Below, piece after piece: positions 7,413-15,726 of a stretch of 64,000 nt of DNA. The stretch is from UBA6115 sp012514225 (GTDB lineage Bacteria > Bacillota > Clostridia > Christensenellales > Aristaeellaceae), in the NCBI GenBank assembly GCA_036756425.1, contig DAIOLC010000007.1:1-64000 (forward strand). The letters are read 5' to 3'. The notes under the pieces were generated by a model, which saw only the letters and a program-made list of their open reading frames with translations, searched no databases and had not been told where the DNA came from. A program made the position numbers and the translations under genes. Position 1 is the first letter of the stretch. Every line of letters begins with the position of its first letter.

Positions 7413-8917
7413 GGCGATACCCCCTTGTGCTGTTGTTCTTCCCCGATGACAAACGCGCGGAAGCGCCTGTATTTCTCCATCTTTTCCCGGTAGAAGGCGG
7501 CCCTGCCCGGCTCCGGCCGGAAAGGCTCGCCCAAGCGGACGAATCGTTGGGCCAGGGCGCAGTGGCTCTTTTCGCCCGTGACCGCGGCGAAGCCCAGGAT
7601 GGCGCTGCCCAGGGCGCCCGTTTCCTCGGTGAGGACGGGAATGACCTCGCGGTTCCAGATGTCCGCCTTGATTTGCAGCCACAGCCGGGAGCGCGCGCCC
7701 CCGCCGCAGGCGTACAGCCGCTCCGGCGCGACGCCGAAGCGTGCCAGGTGCTCCAGGTTGTAGGCCATCTCGAAGGTCAGCCCCTCCAGGATGGCGCGGT
7801 AGACGTCCGGGAGCGCCGTCTGCATGCCCAGGCCGTAGAACAGCCCGCGCGCCTGCGGCAGGACATCGGGCGTGCCGCCCATCCCCTGCAGGAAGGGCAG
7901 CACGAGCAATTCGCCCGGCTCCCGGGGCGCCAGGCGGTTCAGGAGGTCGTAGACGCTGACGTTCTCCCGCTTCGCCTGTTCGTCCAGGTGAAGGGCCAGC
8001 TGGTCGCGCAGCCAGCGCACCACCATGCCGCCGGAGATGTTGAAGGCGTAGGTGACATAGCCCCTGCCGTCCAGGTAGGGCACGCAGGCATAGTTGCTGC
8101 GCTGGAAGCCGAACCCCTCCGGGATGCGCTCAAACAGCGGCGCGATGCTCTCCGTGGTGCCCGAGACGTCCGCGGCGTCCCCGGGCCGGGACACGCCGCA
8201 GGCCAGCGCGTTGACCACCTGGTCGTGCGCCCCGATGACGACGGCCACGGTTTCCGGCAGGCCCAGGCGCGCGGCGACGTCCGGCAGCAGGCGCCCGGCG
8301 ACGGTTCCCGCGGGCAGCACCGTGGGCAGCTGCTCCCGCACAAAGCCCGAGGCGGCCAACAGCTCGTCCGACCAGTCCCTTTTGTTGACGTCGTACAGCA
8401 GCGTGCGGCAGGCCAGGGTTTCGTCCAGCACCGTCTCCCCGCACAGGCGGAAACACAGGTAGCCGGAAATCAGCAGGTATTTCCAGACGGGCCTGGGCGC
8501 CGTCCGCCGGGTGTAGAGCATTTTGGAAAGGGAGTAAAAGGCGTCCGGCAGGGTGCGCGTGACGCGCATGAAGGTCTCTTCCCCCACCTTCCGCACCAGC
8601 TGGTCGAACTCCTCGCTCTGCGTGGCGGCGAAGTACATGATGATGTCGGACAGCGGCTCGCCCTTTTCGTCGACGGGGACGAAGGACTCGCCGAAGGAGG
8701 ACACCGTGACGGCCTTGACGGCGTGGGGGTCGGGCAGCGCCCGCACGCAGCGGGCGACGACCTCCATCACCGTGCCGGACAGCACCCGGGGGTCCAAATT
8801 GGGGTTGCCCGCCGGGTTGGGGTATTCGATATAGCTGATGGCGGCCTGGCTTCCGTCCTCCCGGAAGGCGACGCACTTGGCGCCGGTGCCGCCGATGTCA
8901 ACGCCTAAGCTGACCAT
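7409..8917 (-). CDS. FGGY-family carbohydrate kinase
   Basis: A 502-residue sugar kinase of the FGGY family (xylulokinase, rhamnulokinase, fuculokinase relatives). The N-terminal phosphate loop LGVDIGGTGAKCVAF, the middle block GAHDQVVNALACG with GTTESIAP, and the C-terminal CGGGARSRLWLQIKADI are the family's nucleotide and sugar motifs. It lies between the isomerase (25-base gap) and the aldolase (four-base overlap), so it should phosphorylate the ketose that the isomerase makes. Which hydroxyl is phosphorylated cannot be read from the sequence; the aldolase downstream suggests a ketose 1-phosphate. Confidence 0.9.
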   Translation of the reverse strand: MVSLGVDIGGTGAKCVAFREDGSQAAISYIEYPNPAGNPNLDPRVLSGTVMEVVARCVRALPDPHAVKAVTVSSFGESFVPVDEKGEPLSDIIMYFAATQSEEFDQLVRKVGEETFMRVTRTLPDAFYSLSKMLYTRRTAPRPVWKYLLISGYLCFRLCGETVLDETLACRTLLYDVNKRDWSDELLAASGFVREQLPTVLPAGTVAGRLLPDVAARLGLPETVAVVIGAHDQVVNALACGVSRPGDAADVSGTTESIAPLFERIPEGFGFQRSNYACVPYLDGRGYVTYAFNISGGMVVRWLRDQLALHLDEQAKRENVSVYDLLNRLAPREPGELLVLPFLQGMGGTPDVLPQARGLFYGLGMQTALPDVYRAILEGLTFEMAYNLEHLARFGVAPERLYACGGGARSRLWLQIKADIWNREVIPVLTEETGALGSAILGFAAVTGEKSHCALAQRFVRLGEPFRPEPGRAAFYREKMEKYRRFRAFVIGEEQQHKGVSP

Positions 8918-8942
8918 GACGCTTCCGCCCCCCGCTCCCGGC

Positions 8943-10343
8943 TCAGTCGATCCGGACGAGGTCGTAGCCCAGGTAGGTGGTGAAGGCCTCCTCCAGGACC
9001 GCCTTCAGGTGCCCCTTGCCCACCGAGGTGTGGTGCTTGAAGCCGCCGCGCGCCAGGCGGATGAGCTTGTCCTGCAGCCCGCCGATTTTCGCCACGCCGG
9101 CGCAGCCGAAGTAGCCGTCCTCGATCGGGTCGTCCGTCATCTCGCCCTCGGAGACGTACACGGTGATTTTCCCGTCCTCCGTCTTGCAGTTGGAATAGGT
9201 CATCGGGAAGGCGGCGATGCGCCCCTCGTTGGTGCCCCACCCGCTGCCCGGGTCCACCTTGTTGAACATCTTGTGCTCCGTCACCGTGCCGGGGCCCGTC
9301 ATCAGGCTTTGGGGAACCGGCCCGCAGTGGAACAGCACCACCTTGTCCTCGTCGTCGCCGTAGTTGTTGTTCCAGTCCAGCACCGTGGTCGCCTCGCCGC
9401 TGGCCAGCTGCATCGCGCGCATGGTGACGGCGGAGCACACGTCGATTTCGCAGGAGGCGGCGATGCCGCGGTCGTTCAGTTCGCCCAGCAGCGCGCAGGG
9501 GCAGACGCGCAGGTAGGTCTCCATCTCGTTCCAGCAGCGCAGCGCCAGGGCGTCCAGGTGGTAGTCCCGGATGTATTCGTCGATGACCACGCCGACCTTG
9601 GCGATGGTGTGGGCGTTTTCCGCCGGCACGCCGGAAAAGTCGGTGATTTCGCTGAGCCTCGACAGCTTTTCCTTGACCCCCGGCGCGTCGTCCGCCATAG
9701 CCTTGACCTTCATGATCAGCTCGGACAGGTCGAAGGATTCCACGTTGATGCCGTATTTCTGCAGGGCGATTTCGTCGAAGCGCACGGTCTTGAACGCCGT
9801 CGTGCGCGCGCCGATGCAGCCGAGGTTGAAGCGCTTCATGCCCTTGACGACGCGGCAGACGGCCGCGAAGTCATGGAGGTTCTGCGCGAAGGCCTCCGCC
9901 ATCGGGTGCACGACGTGGGGCTTGAAGACGGTGAAGGGAATCTTGTACTGGCAAAAGACGTCCGTCACGGAGAACTTGCCGCAGTAGGCGTCCCGGCGGT
10001 ACTTGAAGTTCATCTTGCCGATTTCGTCCGGGTAGGCCTGCATCAGGATGGGCACGCCCGCATCCTGCAGCGCGTTGGCGGCGCCGTTCTCGTCCACGAA
10101 AATCGGCATGCTGAAGATGACGCCGTCGTACTGTCCCTCGTGCTTCTTGAGCCATTCGGCGTACAGGAGGCCCTCGTCGCGGGTCTCCACCGCGCCAAAA
10201 CGGGTCAGGCCCTCGTCCATCAGGATGCAGTCGTAACCCGCATCCCGGACCGCCTGGACCATCTCGCGTCGCGCGTCCAGGATGAGTTCGCCGGGCATGA
10301 AGCCCCGGTTGCCGAAGCACAGCGCGAATACCGTTTTTTTCAT
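8943..10343 (-). CDS. L-fucose/L-arabinose isomerase family protein
   Basis: A 466-residue protein of the FucI/AraA-like sugar isomerase superfamily, which interconverts aldoses and ketoses using a divalent metal. The N-terminal Rossmann-like part is visible (ALCFGNRGFMPGELI; later GVIFSMPIFVDENGAANAL). The C-terminal part has the family layout, with CWNEMETYLRVCPCALLGELND and later ATTVLDWNNNYGDDEDK. The start at 10343 (MKKTVFALCFG) is chosen for its GGAGGG site and the fold; about 28 upstream residues in frame are low-complexity. First gene of the pathway operon, behind its own promoter. It is shorter than classical FucI (about 590 residues), so the sugar may not be fucose. Confidence 0.85.
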   Translation of the reverse strand: MKKTVFALCFGNRGFMPGELILDARREMVQAVRDAGYDCILMDEGLTRFGAVETRDEGLLYAEWLKKHEGQYDGVIFSMPIFVDENGAANALQDAGVPILMQAYPDEIGKMNFKYRRDAYCGKFSVTDVFCQYKIPFTVFKPHVVHPMAEAFAQNLHDFAAVCRVVKGMKRFNLGCIGARTTAFKTVRFDEIALQKYGINVESFDLSELIMKVKAMADDAPGVKEKLSRLSEITDFSGVPAENAHTIAKVGVVIDEYIRDYHLDALALRCWNEMETYLRVCPCALLGELNDRGIAASCEIDVCSAVTMRAMQLASGEATTVLDWNNNYGDDEDKVVLFHCGPVPQSLMTGPGTVTEHKMFNKVDPGSGWGTNEGRIAAFPMTYSNCKTEDGKITVYVSEGEMTDDPIEDGYFGCAGVAKIGGLQDKLIRLARGGFKHHTSVGKGHLKAVLEEAFTTYLGYDLVRID

Positions 10344-10447
10344 CCGAATCGTCCCTCCACTCCCATTTGCGGCCGCGGCGCTCTGCGGGCGCGCCGCAAA
10401 ACCAGGCCCGCCCGAATCCGCCGCCATGATACGCCTTGTTGCCGCGC

Positions 10448-10477
10448 ATTATAGCACAGGTGGCCCGGGGCAGACAA
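10448..10477 (-). promoter_or_regulatory. promoter of the isomerase-kinase-aldolase operon
   Basis: On the minus strand, TTGTCT (10472-10477) and a perfect TATAAT (10448-10453) are 18 bases apart, with TGC just before the -10 (extended -10). The predicted leader is about 98 bases. No operator can be named. Confidence 0.75.
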
Positions 10478-10546
10478 TCGCGCCGCCCGAAAGAAAAGCG
10501 AGGTCATCAACAAGGTGTGCCTTCACGCCTGTTCCCCGCCCGGGGG

Positions 10547-10582
10547 CAAAATGAAAGCCGGGCACCTTTTTCGTGCCCGGCT
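10547..10582 (-). terminator. intrinsic terminator of the 79-residue protein gene
   Basis: A perfect 10-bp stem AGCCGGGCAC/GTGCCCGGCT (10556-10565 and 10573-10582). On the minus strand it is followed by TTTCATTTT. It lies 16 bases after the stop of the small gene. Confidence 0.85.
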
Positions 10583-10598
10583 TCGGCGCCTGCCCGCG

Positions 10599-10838
10599 CT
10601 ATTTCCGGGGTTCCGTCCCCTCGCTTCCGGCGTCCGGTTCGATGGGCCTGCCCTGCTCGTCCAGCACCGGGCAGGTGTCCCATACCCCGGCGTTCTTCAT
10701 GCGGCCCTGGTCGATGTTGCCCTTCCCGTACCCCAGCCTGCCGCTGTTTTCCGCCGTGGGGGTCAGGTTTTCCTTGTTCTCATTGCGGATGCGGTCAAAA
10801 AGCTTCGACACGATGCCGCTTTTCTTCTCTTCGCTCAT
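10599..10838 (-). CDS. small hydrophilic protein, function unknown
   Basis: A 79-residue soluble, charged protein (MSEEKKSGIVSKLFDRIRNE at the start, then many Gly, Asn and Glu), not recognised as a named family. The second ATG is chosen because GGAGGG lies six bases before it, whereas it directly abuts the first ATG at 10844. It has no signal peptide or membrane helix. The strong terminator right after it supports it as a real single-gene transcript. Both this protein and the divergently transcribed amylase begin with MSEE; this may be chance. Confidence 0.6.
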   Translation of the reverse strand: MSEEKKSGIVSKLFDRIRNENKENLTPTAENSGRLGYGKGNIDQGRMKNAGVWDTCPVLDEQGRPIEPDAGSEGTEPRK

Positions 10839-10920
10839 GTCCATCCCTCCCTGGTTGTAGGATACCCCCGGCGCGCATGTTCAAAACAGGCCGGGCGCCG
10901 CCAAAGCGTCCATCCCCGCA

Positions 10921-10956
10921 GGCGCTGTGACAGCGCCCGCCTTCCGTTGCTATAAT
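10921..10956 (+). promoter_or_regulatory. amylase promoter overlapped by a perfect palindrome
   Basis: GTGACA (10927-10932) and TATAAT (10951-10956) are 18 bases apart, with TGC before the -10. The -35 lies inside a 17-bp perfect palindrome, GGCGCTG-TGA-CAGCGCC (10921-10937). Its position over the -35 would suit a repressor operator; that is inference. Confidence 0.7.
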
Positions 10957-10988
10957 GAACCGGGTAAGATACCGGACGGGAGGCTGAA

Positions 10989-12629
10989 ATGAGCGAAGAG
11001 AACAAGCCGGACGCGGGCGGCGGGCAAGCGCCGGAGCAGGAAATCCGCGCGATGGTGCATCAGGAAATCTGGCAGACGCTGTCCCCCGAACAGGAGGGGG
11101 AGTTGGCGGAACTCGCCCAGGAAGCGGCGCAGGAGCAGGGCATCTCCCTGCAAAACCCGCTCCCCGACCCGGAAGAAAAGCATGACAACAAGGTGCTGTT
11201 CCAGTTCTTCGAGTGGTTTCTGCCCGACGACGGGCAGCACTGGGACAGGCTGCGGGACGCGGCGCCCAAGCTGAAGGAAATGGGCGTGGGCGGCGTGTGG
11301 CTGCCGCCGTTTTGCAAGGCGACGGGCACCAACGACACGGGCTACGGCATATACGATCTGTACGACCTGGGGGAGTTTGACCAGCGCGGCAGCGTGCGCA
11401 CCAAGTACGGCACGAAGGAGCAGCTGAAAGCCGCCGTCGAGGCGCTGCACGGGCAGGGGCTGCAGGTTTATATGGACGCCGTGCTCAACCACAAGGCCGG
11501 CGCCGACGAGGCGGAGACCTTCAAGGTGGTCAAAGTCAGCCCGGAGAATCGGGAGCAGACCATCAGCGAGCCCTTCGACATCCAGGGCTGGACCCGCTTC
11601 ACCTTCCCGGGCCGCCAGGGCAAGTATTCAAAGTTCCAGTGGAATTTCCAGCATTTCACGGCGGTCAACTTCGACCAGAACACTGGGGAGATGGGCATTT
11701 TCCGCATCCTGGGGGACAACAAGGGCTTTTCCGACCAGGTCAGCGACGAGCACGGCAACTTCGACTACCTGATGTTCGCGGACATCGACTACCGCAACGC
11801 CGACGTCATCGACGAGACGCTGCGCTGGGGCGCCTGGGTGGTCCAGGAGATGAACCTGGACGGGATGCGCATGGACGCGGTCAAGCACATCGACCACCGC
11901 TTCATGGAGGCCTTCATCCGGCATGTGAAGCTGGAGACCGGGCGCCCGCTGTTCTTCGTCGGGGAGTACTGGATGCCGCTGCACGGGGAGCTGGAGAACT
12001 ACCTGCACGAGACCGAGGGCATGATGGCGCTGTTCGACGTCGCGCTGCACTACCGTTTCGCCCAGGCCTCCCACCTGGGGCGGGATTTCGACCTGCGGAC
12101 GATGTTTCACGACACGCTGATCGGCCGCAACGCGCTCAGCTGCGTGACCTTCGTGGACAACCACGATTCCCAGCCCGGGCAGGCGCTGGAGAACTGGGTG
12201 CAGGACTGGTTCAAGCCCCTCGCCTACGCCTTCATCCTGCTGCGGAAGGACGGCTACCCCTGCGTGTTTTACGGGGACTACTACGGCATCTCCGGCGGCA
12301 ACCCCATCCCCGGCAAAGGCGGCGCCCTCGACCCCCTGCTTTTGGCGCGGGCGCGCTACGCCTACGGCGAGCAGCACGACTACTTCGACCACGCCAACAC
12401 CGTGGGCTGGACGCGCCTGGGGGACGCGGAGCACCCGGGCAGCGGGCTGGCCTGCGTGCTGTCCAACGGCGAGGACGGTGTCAAGCGGATGAACATGGGC
12501 GGTTACGCCGCCCACGCGCGCTTCCGCGACCTGACCGGCAACCTTCCGGATATCGTCCAGGCAGACGGCGAAGGCTGGGCGGACTTCCGCTGCCGCGGCG
12601 GCTCCGTCAGCGTGTGGGTGCGGGAATAG
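10989..12629 (+). CDS. cytoplasmic alpha-amylase (GH13)
   Basis: A 546-residue glycoside hydrolase of family 13, closest in pattern to the AmyA/B. licheniformis-type alpha-amylases (GH13_5). After a polar N-terminal extension of about 65 residues comes the barrel: VLFQFFEWF, GVGGVWLPPFCKA, YMDAVLNHKAGADE, GMRMDAVKHI with nucleophile Asp296, FFVGEYW with acid/base Glu326, and FVDNHDSQ with Asp393. All three catalytic residues are present. There is no signal peptide, so it should act inside the cell on glycogen or imported maltodextrins. Its N-terminal extension is acidic and Gln-rich and has no recognised domain. It is a single gene behind its own promoter. Confidence 0.92.
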   Translation: MSEENKPDAGGGQAPEQEIRAMVHQEIWQTLSPEQEGELAELAQEAAQEQGISLQNPLPDPEEKHDNKVLFQFFEWFLPDDGQHWDRLRDAAPKLKEMGVGGVWLPPFCKATGTNDTGYGIYDLYDLGEFDQRGSVRTKYGTKEQLKAAVEALHGQGLQVYMDAVLNHKAGADEAETFKVVKVSPENREQTISEPFDIQGWTRFTFPGRQGKYSKFQWNFQHFTAVNFDQNTGEMGIFRILGDNKGFSDQVSDEHGNFDYLMFADIDYRNADVIDETLRWGAWVVQEMNLDGMRMDAVKHIDHRFMEAFIRHVKLETGRPLFFVGEYWMPLHGELENYLHETEGMMALFDVALHYRFAQASHLGRDFDLRTMFHDTLIGRNALSCVTFVDNHDSQPGQALENWVQDWFKPLAYAFILLRKDGYPCVFYGDYYGISGGNPIPGKGGALDPLLLARARYAYGEQHDYFDHANTVGWTRLGDAEHPGSGLACVLSNGEDGVKRMNMGGYAAHARFRDLTGNLPDIVQADGEGWADFRCRGGSVSVWVRE

Positions 12630-12892
12630 CGCATCGGGGCCGGCCAGCCGGTTTGATGCCGGTCTTTTCAAGCGGCTCTTCACAAAATCATAAAAAACAA
12701 GTGCGTAAACACGCGGAGGGGATGTGTTTTTTTATGGCTTCTCCCAGCCGAAAGGACGAGGCGCAGCCGGAGCCTGCGCCGGGTGAAAGCTGCGGCGCGG
12801 AGACGCAGTAAGGCCATCCCGTCGAAGCGTTTGCGATTGAGTTTATTTTGAATCGGATGCACAAAGGCGATGGCGGTCAGCCGCCATCGTCT
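12630..12892. other. structured intergenic stretch after the amylase gene
   Basis: No supported gene. An inverted repeat AAAAAACA (12692-12699) / TGTTTTTT (12725-12732) encloses the small hairpin GCGTAAACACGC and could be a two-way terminator. Directly after it come GC-rich hairpins, notably GGCGCAG/CTGCGCC (about 12763-12783) and a CTGCG/CGCAG pair. A 29-codon ORF (12722-12811) is present but poorly supported. The stretch ends in a 25-bp hairpin (12865-12889) that is repeated at 13114-13138, after the second MITE-like element. It could hold a small RNA or another degraded repeat. Confidence 0.4.
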
Positions 12893-13112
12893 CAGACTGT
12901 CAAAAAACCATTTCATGGGAGGTATCGGAGGGCGAAGCCCTCTGATGGTAATCCGCGGCAGCGACATGTGCGGTGCCGCGGGTTTTGGCTTTAGACAAAA
13001 CATTTCCGCGAATTTCTGCTGGCCGTGAGGCAAGCATAGCGATGCCGAACAGGCAGAAATTCCCGTTCCTGCTTAATCAAAGAAGTGTCCGCAGACACTT
13101 CTTTGACACACT
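12893..13112. mobile_element. MITE-like element, copy 2
   Basis: The second copy of the 220-bp element at 2151-2370, in the same orientation; 216 bases are identical. Its ends, CTCAGACTGTCAAAAAA and (complement of the right end) CTCAGTGTGTCAAAG, make the terminal inverted repeat clearer than in copy 1. It is flanked by a hairpin of 25 bp, GATGGCGG/CCGCCATC, at 12865-12889 and 13114-13138, with one difference in the loop. The flanking hairpin differs from that of copy 1, so the flank is target DNA and not part of the element. Confidence 0.75.
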
Positions 13113-13113
13113 G

Positions 13114-13138
13114 AGGCGATGGCGGTCTGCCGCCATCG
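13114..13138. repeat. right copy of the duplicated hairpin around MITE copy 2
   Basis: A near-palindrome with arms GATGGCGG/CCGCCATC, a 24/25 match to 12865-12889 on the other side of the element. It lies about 40 bases beyond the stop of the last gene of the vWA/tubulin operon and may have been part of that operon's terminator. Confidence 0.65.
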
Positions 13139-13179
13139 CCGAACGAAAAGCCGGAAGAAGATGCCCTGTCAGAACGCCG

Positions 13180-15726
13180 TCAGGCGTTTGCGCCTGAATT
13201 GTATTGATACGCCTGGCCTGAGCGCCTGTCGTCAGTGACCAGGAGCACGTCGCTCTGGGCGAGAACGGTAAAGCGGTTGGCCTTTTCCCCGTCCTGGGGC
13301 TTGGCGATTCCCCTCCAGAAGGATTCGTCGTCCCGCTGCGCCTGCAGCCGGCCGTGCAGCAGGTTTTGCTCCTTGCCAATCAGGCAGCTGCCGTCGGGCA
13401 TGCTTTCCCTCCTGACCAGGATAAAGGCGCTGTCCCCCGCGTAGAATCGGAGGCTGCCCACCTGGGCCCTGGAGCGGACGTAGGGCAGGAAGGCCCAGAT
13501 GTTCCGTTGCCGGAGCCGCTCCGGCTGGAACGTCTGGGTGTTGATCAGGATGCCGCCGGTGTCCGAGAACGAAGCGAAGGACGCCGTGGCATTCTTCGCA
13601 AAGCGGCGTTTGGTGAAATAACCGATGATGATGACCAGGAGCAGCAGGGGAAGGAATATCCGCAGGAGGAAAAGGAACAGGGGTTCCATCTCGACCGTGA
13701 AGGGCAGCTCCATGCCGGGCGTCCCCGCGAAGCGCAGCCGGATGTCCGCCTTGCCCTTCCAGGCGGTCCAGCTGTCCAACCATGTCCACAGGTCCGCGGA
13801 AAGCGCCTCCACGCCCTGGTGCCAGGGCGCCGCCAGGATGCTGCCGTCCTCCAGTACCAGGCTGGACAGCCGGAGGCTTTCCCCCGCGTTCTCCGACAGG
13901 CTCAGTTCCGGGAAACCCCAGGTTTCATAGTCTTTAGCCGTGAGCGGCTGACCGTCCATCCTGACGCGGAAGGAAGCGATGACCTGCGTTTTCGCCGCAG
14001 CCTGCAACGCCTGGCCGTCGGGCGGATGGTCCAGCAGCCGCCTGCTGTCCCGCAAGGCGGTCCTGGGCATGGTGTCCGTTCCCAGGAAGGAGCCCTCCAA
14101 TGTGAAGACCGGCGGGTTCATTTGCCAGGCGAACGCCTTCTCTTCCAGGAAGACGCCGCCGGCCGACAGGCGGAGGCTGACCGGCAGCCGGCCATATTCA
14201 TCCAGGGGCCGCAAGGGCTCGACCCTGGGATACGCCAGCATTTCCCCCGTATCCAGCTGTTCCCGCAGATGGGGAACCCGGGTGTTTATCGCAATCTCCA
14301 GCCCGTGGCGCGCCAGCTCGTCCTTTGTCAGGGGCCGGCCCGCCGACATGACCTGGACGCGCAGGCCTTTACTGTTGGACTCCAGCGCACGAAAGTCGAA
14401 GGTGGATTGCTCCTCCAGCACGGACAAAGTGAAGTCCGGCTTTTGCAGCAGGCGGTTCGCGCTGACCCCCCCGATGCCCGGCATGTAGACGCTGCCCGTG
14501 AGCATCGTCTCCTGCTGATTGAAGGAAAGATTGGGGAGGAGCTGCTCGCTCTGACTGGTGCTTGCCAGCGCTTTCCCGCCCTGCAGGGCCTGCAGCAGGT
14601 AGACGGTGTCCCCAGGCAGCAGGCTTTTGTCAACGGGCTGCGGATTGTTCCAGACATGCAGGACGCCTTTGACATCCACGCTGTCCGACGCGAGAAGCGC
14701 CAGGTCGCCCTCGTTCCCCGTCCGGGTGTCCGTCGCCTTCAAGTCCAGCACCAGGGCGGGTTCGGTCAGAACGGTAAAGGAATCCGGCAGGCTTTGGAAG
14801 GTCACCGTATACCGGCCCGCGGGCAGGGCGCCTCCCGGCTCCCTGAACACGGCGGAAAAACCGGTCAGGCTGTCGTCGTTCCAGGCCTGGATGTCGATGA
14901 TGTCCGCGCTGAGCTCCCTGCCGGCGGGGTCCGTCAGCCTGACCCAGTGCTCCTTGGCGTTTTGCAGTAGGAAGCCGATGGAAAAGCTGGGCAGGTCCGT
15001 CGTAAAGGTGATGGTGTTCCCGGATACGGCCATCTTGTCCTCCGGGACCTGCGCGCGCCCGGATACCTGGTTGGCCAGCTGCTGCATGACCTCCACGATG
15101 TCCTCCGGCCTTGTGATGCTTTGCCCGGTCCGGGGGTACGGCAGCAGGTTCTGCCGCTTGAGCGCGGGGAACCCGGTGTCGTTGCCGATGCTGATAAAGC
15201 CGACCTTCGCCTGGGTCTTGTTGGGCATGGCGGTATCCAGCACCTCCTGCAGCACGCCCTCCAGGCTGACGGAGCCGTCGTCCAGCTGGAATTCGCCGTC
15301 GGTGAAGATGACCAGCCAATACTCGCTGAAGGGGTTGGCGGCGTCGTGGCTTCCAAGGGCGTCGGCGGCGGATACCACCGCCTGAAGCGGCGTCATCCCG
15401 GCGGACAGCGCGTCATCCATCCTTTGCATCGCCTGCCTCACGCCCTGCCGCAAATCCAGCCGTATGACATGAAAGGGATTGCTCATCAGGGTGAGGTACA
15501 CCTGGTCTTCCGGGTCCAGCAGCGACAGGAACACCTTGACGGCGTAGTTCGCGTAATCGTCCTTGCCGGTCAGGGGCGAATCCGTCGAATCCATGGAGGC
15601 GGAATCGTCGTACACAATGGAAATCACCTTGGGAATCCGGATGGTCGGCTCCCCCTGGGCGGAAGCCCCGGCCAAGGCAGGCAGCAGGAGGGCCGCCAGC
15701 GCCAGGATGCAGCAGATTTTTTTCAT
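13180..15726 (-). CDS. secreted/membrane vWA-domain protein (third of the system)
   Basis: 848 residues. The signal peptide (1-23, ending GASAQ) is followed at once by a vWA domain with an intact metal site DDSASM (Asp40, Ser42, Ser44) and the later strand YWLVIFTDGEF. A long extracellular part of beta-sandwich character follows. One transmembrane helix lies at about 683-704 and a cytoplasmic beta-rich tail at 705-848 (GGILINTQTF, VGSLRFYAGDSAFILVRRE). Its ATG overlaps the stop of the preceding vWA gene (ATGA), so the two are translationally coupled and probably made in fixed ratio. Last gene of the block. The domain types suggest protein-protein binding outside the cell and signalling inwards; the ligand is unknown. 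Confidence 0.8.
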   Translation of the reverse strand: MKKICCILALAALLLPALAGASAQGEPTIRIPKVISIVYDDSASMDSTDSPLTGKDDYANYAVKVFLSLLDPEDQVYLTLMSNPFHVIRLDLRQGVRQAMQRMDDALSAGMTPLQAVVSAADALGSHDAANPFSEYWLVIFTDGEFQLDDGSVSLEGVLQEVLDTAMPNKTQAKVGFISIGNDTGFPALKRQNLLPYPRTGQSITRPEDIVEVMQQLANQVSGRAQVPEDKMAVSGNTITFTTDLPSFSIGFLLQNAKEHWVRLTDPAGRELSADIIDIQAWNDDSLTGFSAVFREPGGALPAGRYTVTFQSLPDSFTVLTEPALVLDLKATDTRTGNEGDLALLASDSVDVKGVLHVWNNPQPVDKSLLPGDTVYLLQALQGGKALASTSQSEQLLPNLSFNQQETMLTGSVYMPGIGGVSANRLLQKPDFTLSVLEEQSTFDFRALESNSKGLRVQVMSAGRPLTKDELARHGLEIAINTRVPHLREQLDTGEMLAYPRVEPLRPLDEYGRLPVSLRLSAGGVFLEEKAFAWQMNPPVFTLEGSFLGTDTMPRTALRDSRRLLDHPPDGQALQAAAKTQVIASFRVRMDGQPLTAKDYETWGFPELSLSENAGESLRLSSLVLEDGSILAAPWHQGVEALSADLWTWLDSWTAWKGKADIRLRFAGTPGMELPFTVEMEPLFLFLLRIFLPLLLLVIIIGYFTKRRFAKNATASFASFSDTGGILINTQTFQPERLRQRNIWAFLPYVRSRAQVGSLRFYAGDSAFILVRRESMPDGSCLIGKEQNLLHGRLQAQRDDESFWRGIAKPQDGEKANRFTVLAQSDVLLVTDDRRSGQAYQYNSGANA

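Noticed and set aside
8838..10454. 538-codon antisense ORF over the isomerase gene
   Set aside because: High-GC third-position shadow of a clear enzyme on the other strand; similar long shadows lie opposite mglA, mglB, the kinase, ileS, the tubulin-like and topB genes.
12722..12811. 29-codon ORF between amylase and MITE copy 2
   Set aside because: It lies in hairpin-rich sequence and starts within a T-run stem; no evidence beyond an open frame.
12680..13033. Arg-rich minus-strand ORF after the amylase gene
   Set aside because: Very Arg/Leu-rich translation of hairpins and MITE sequence, without ribosome site or promoter.
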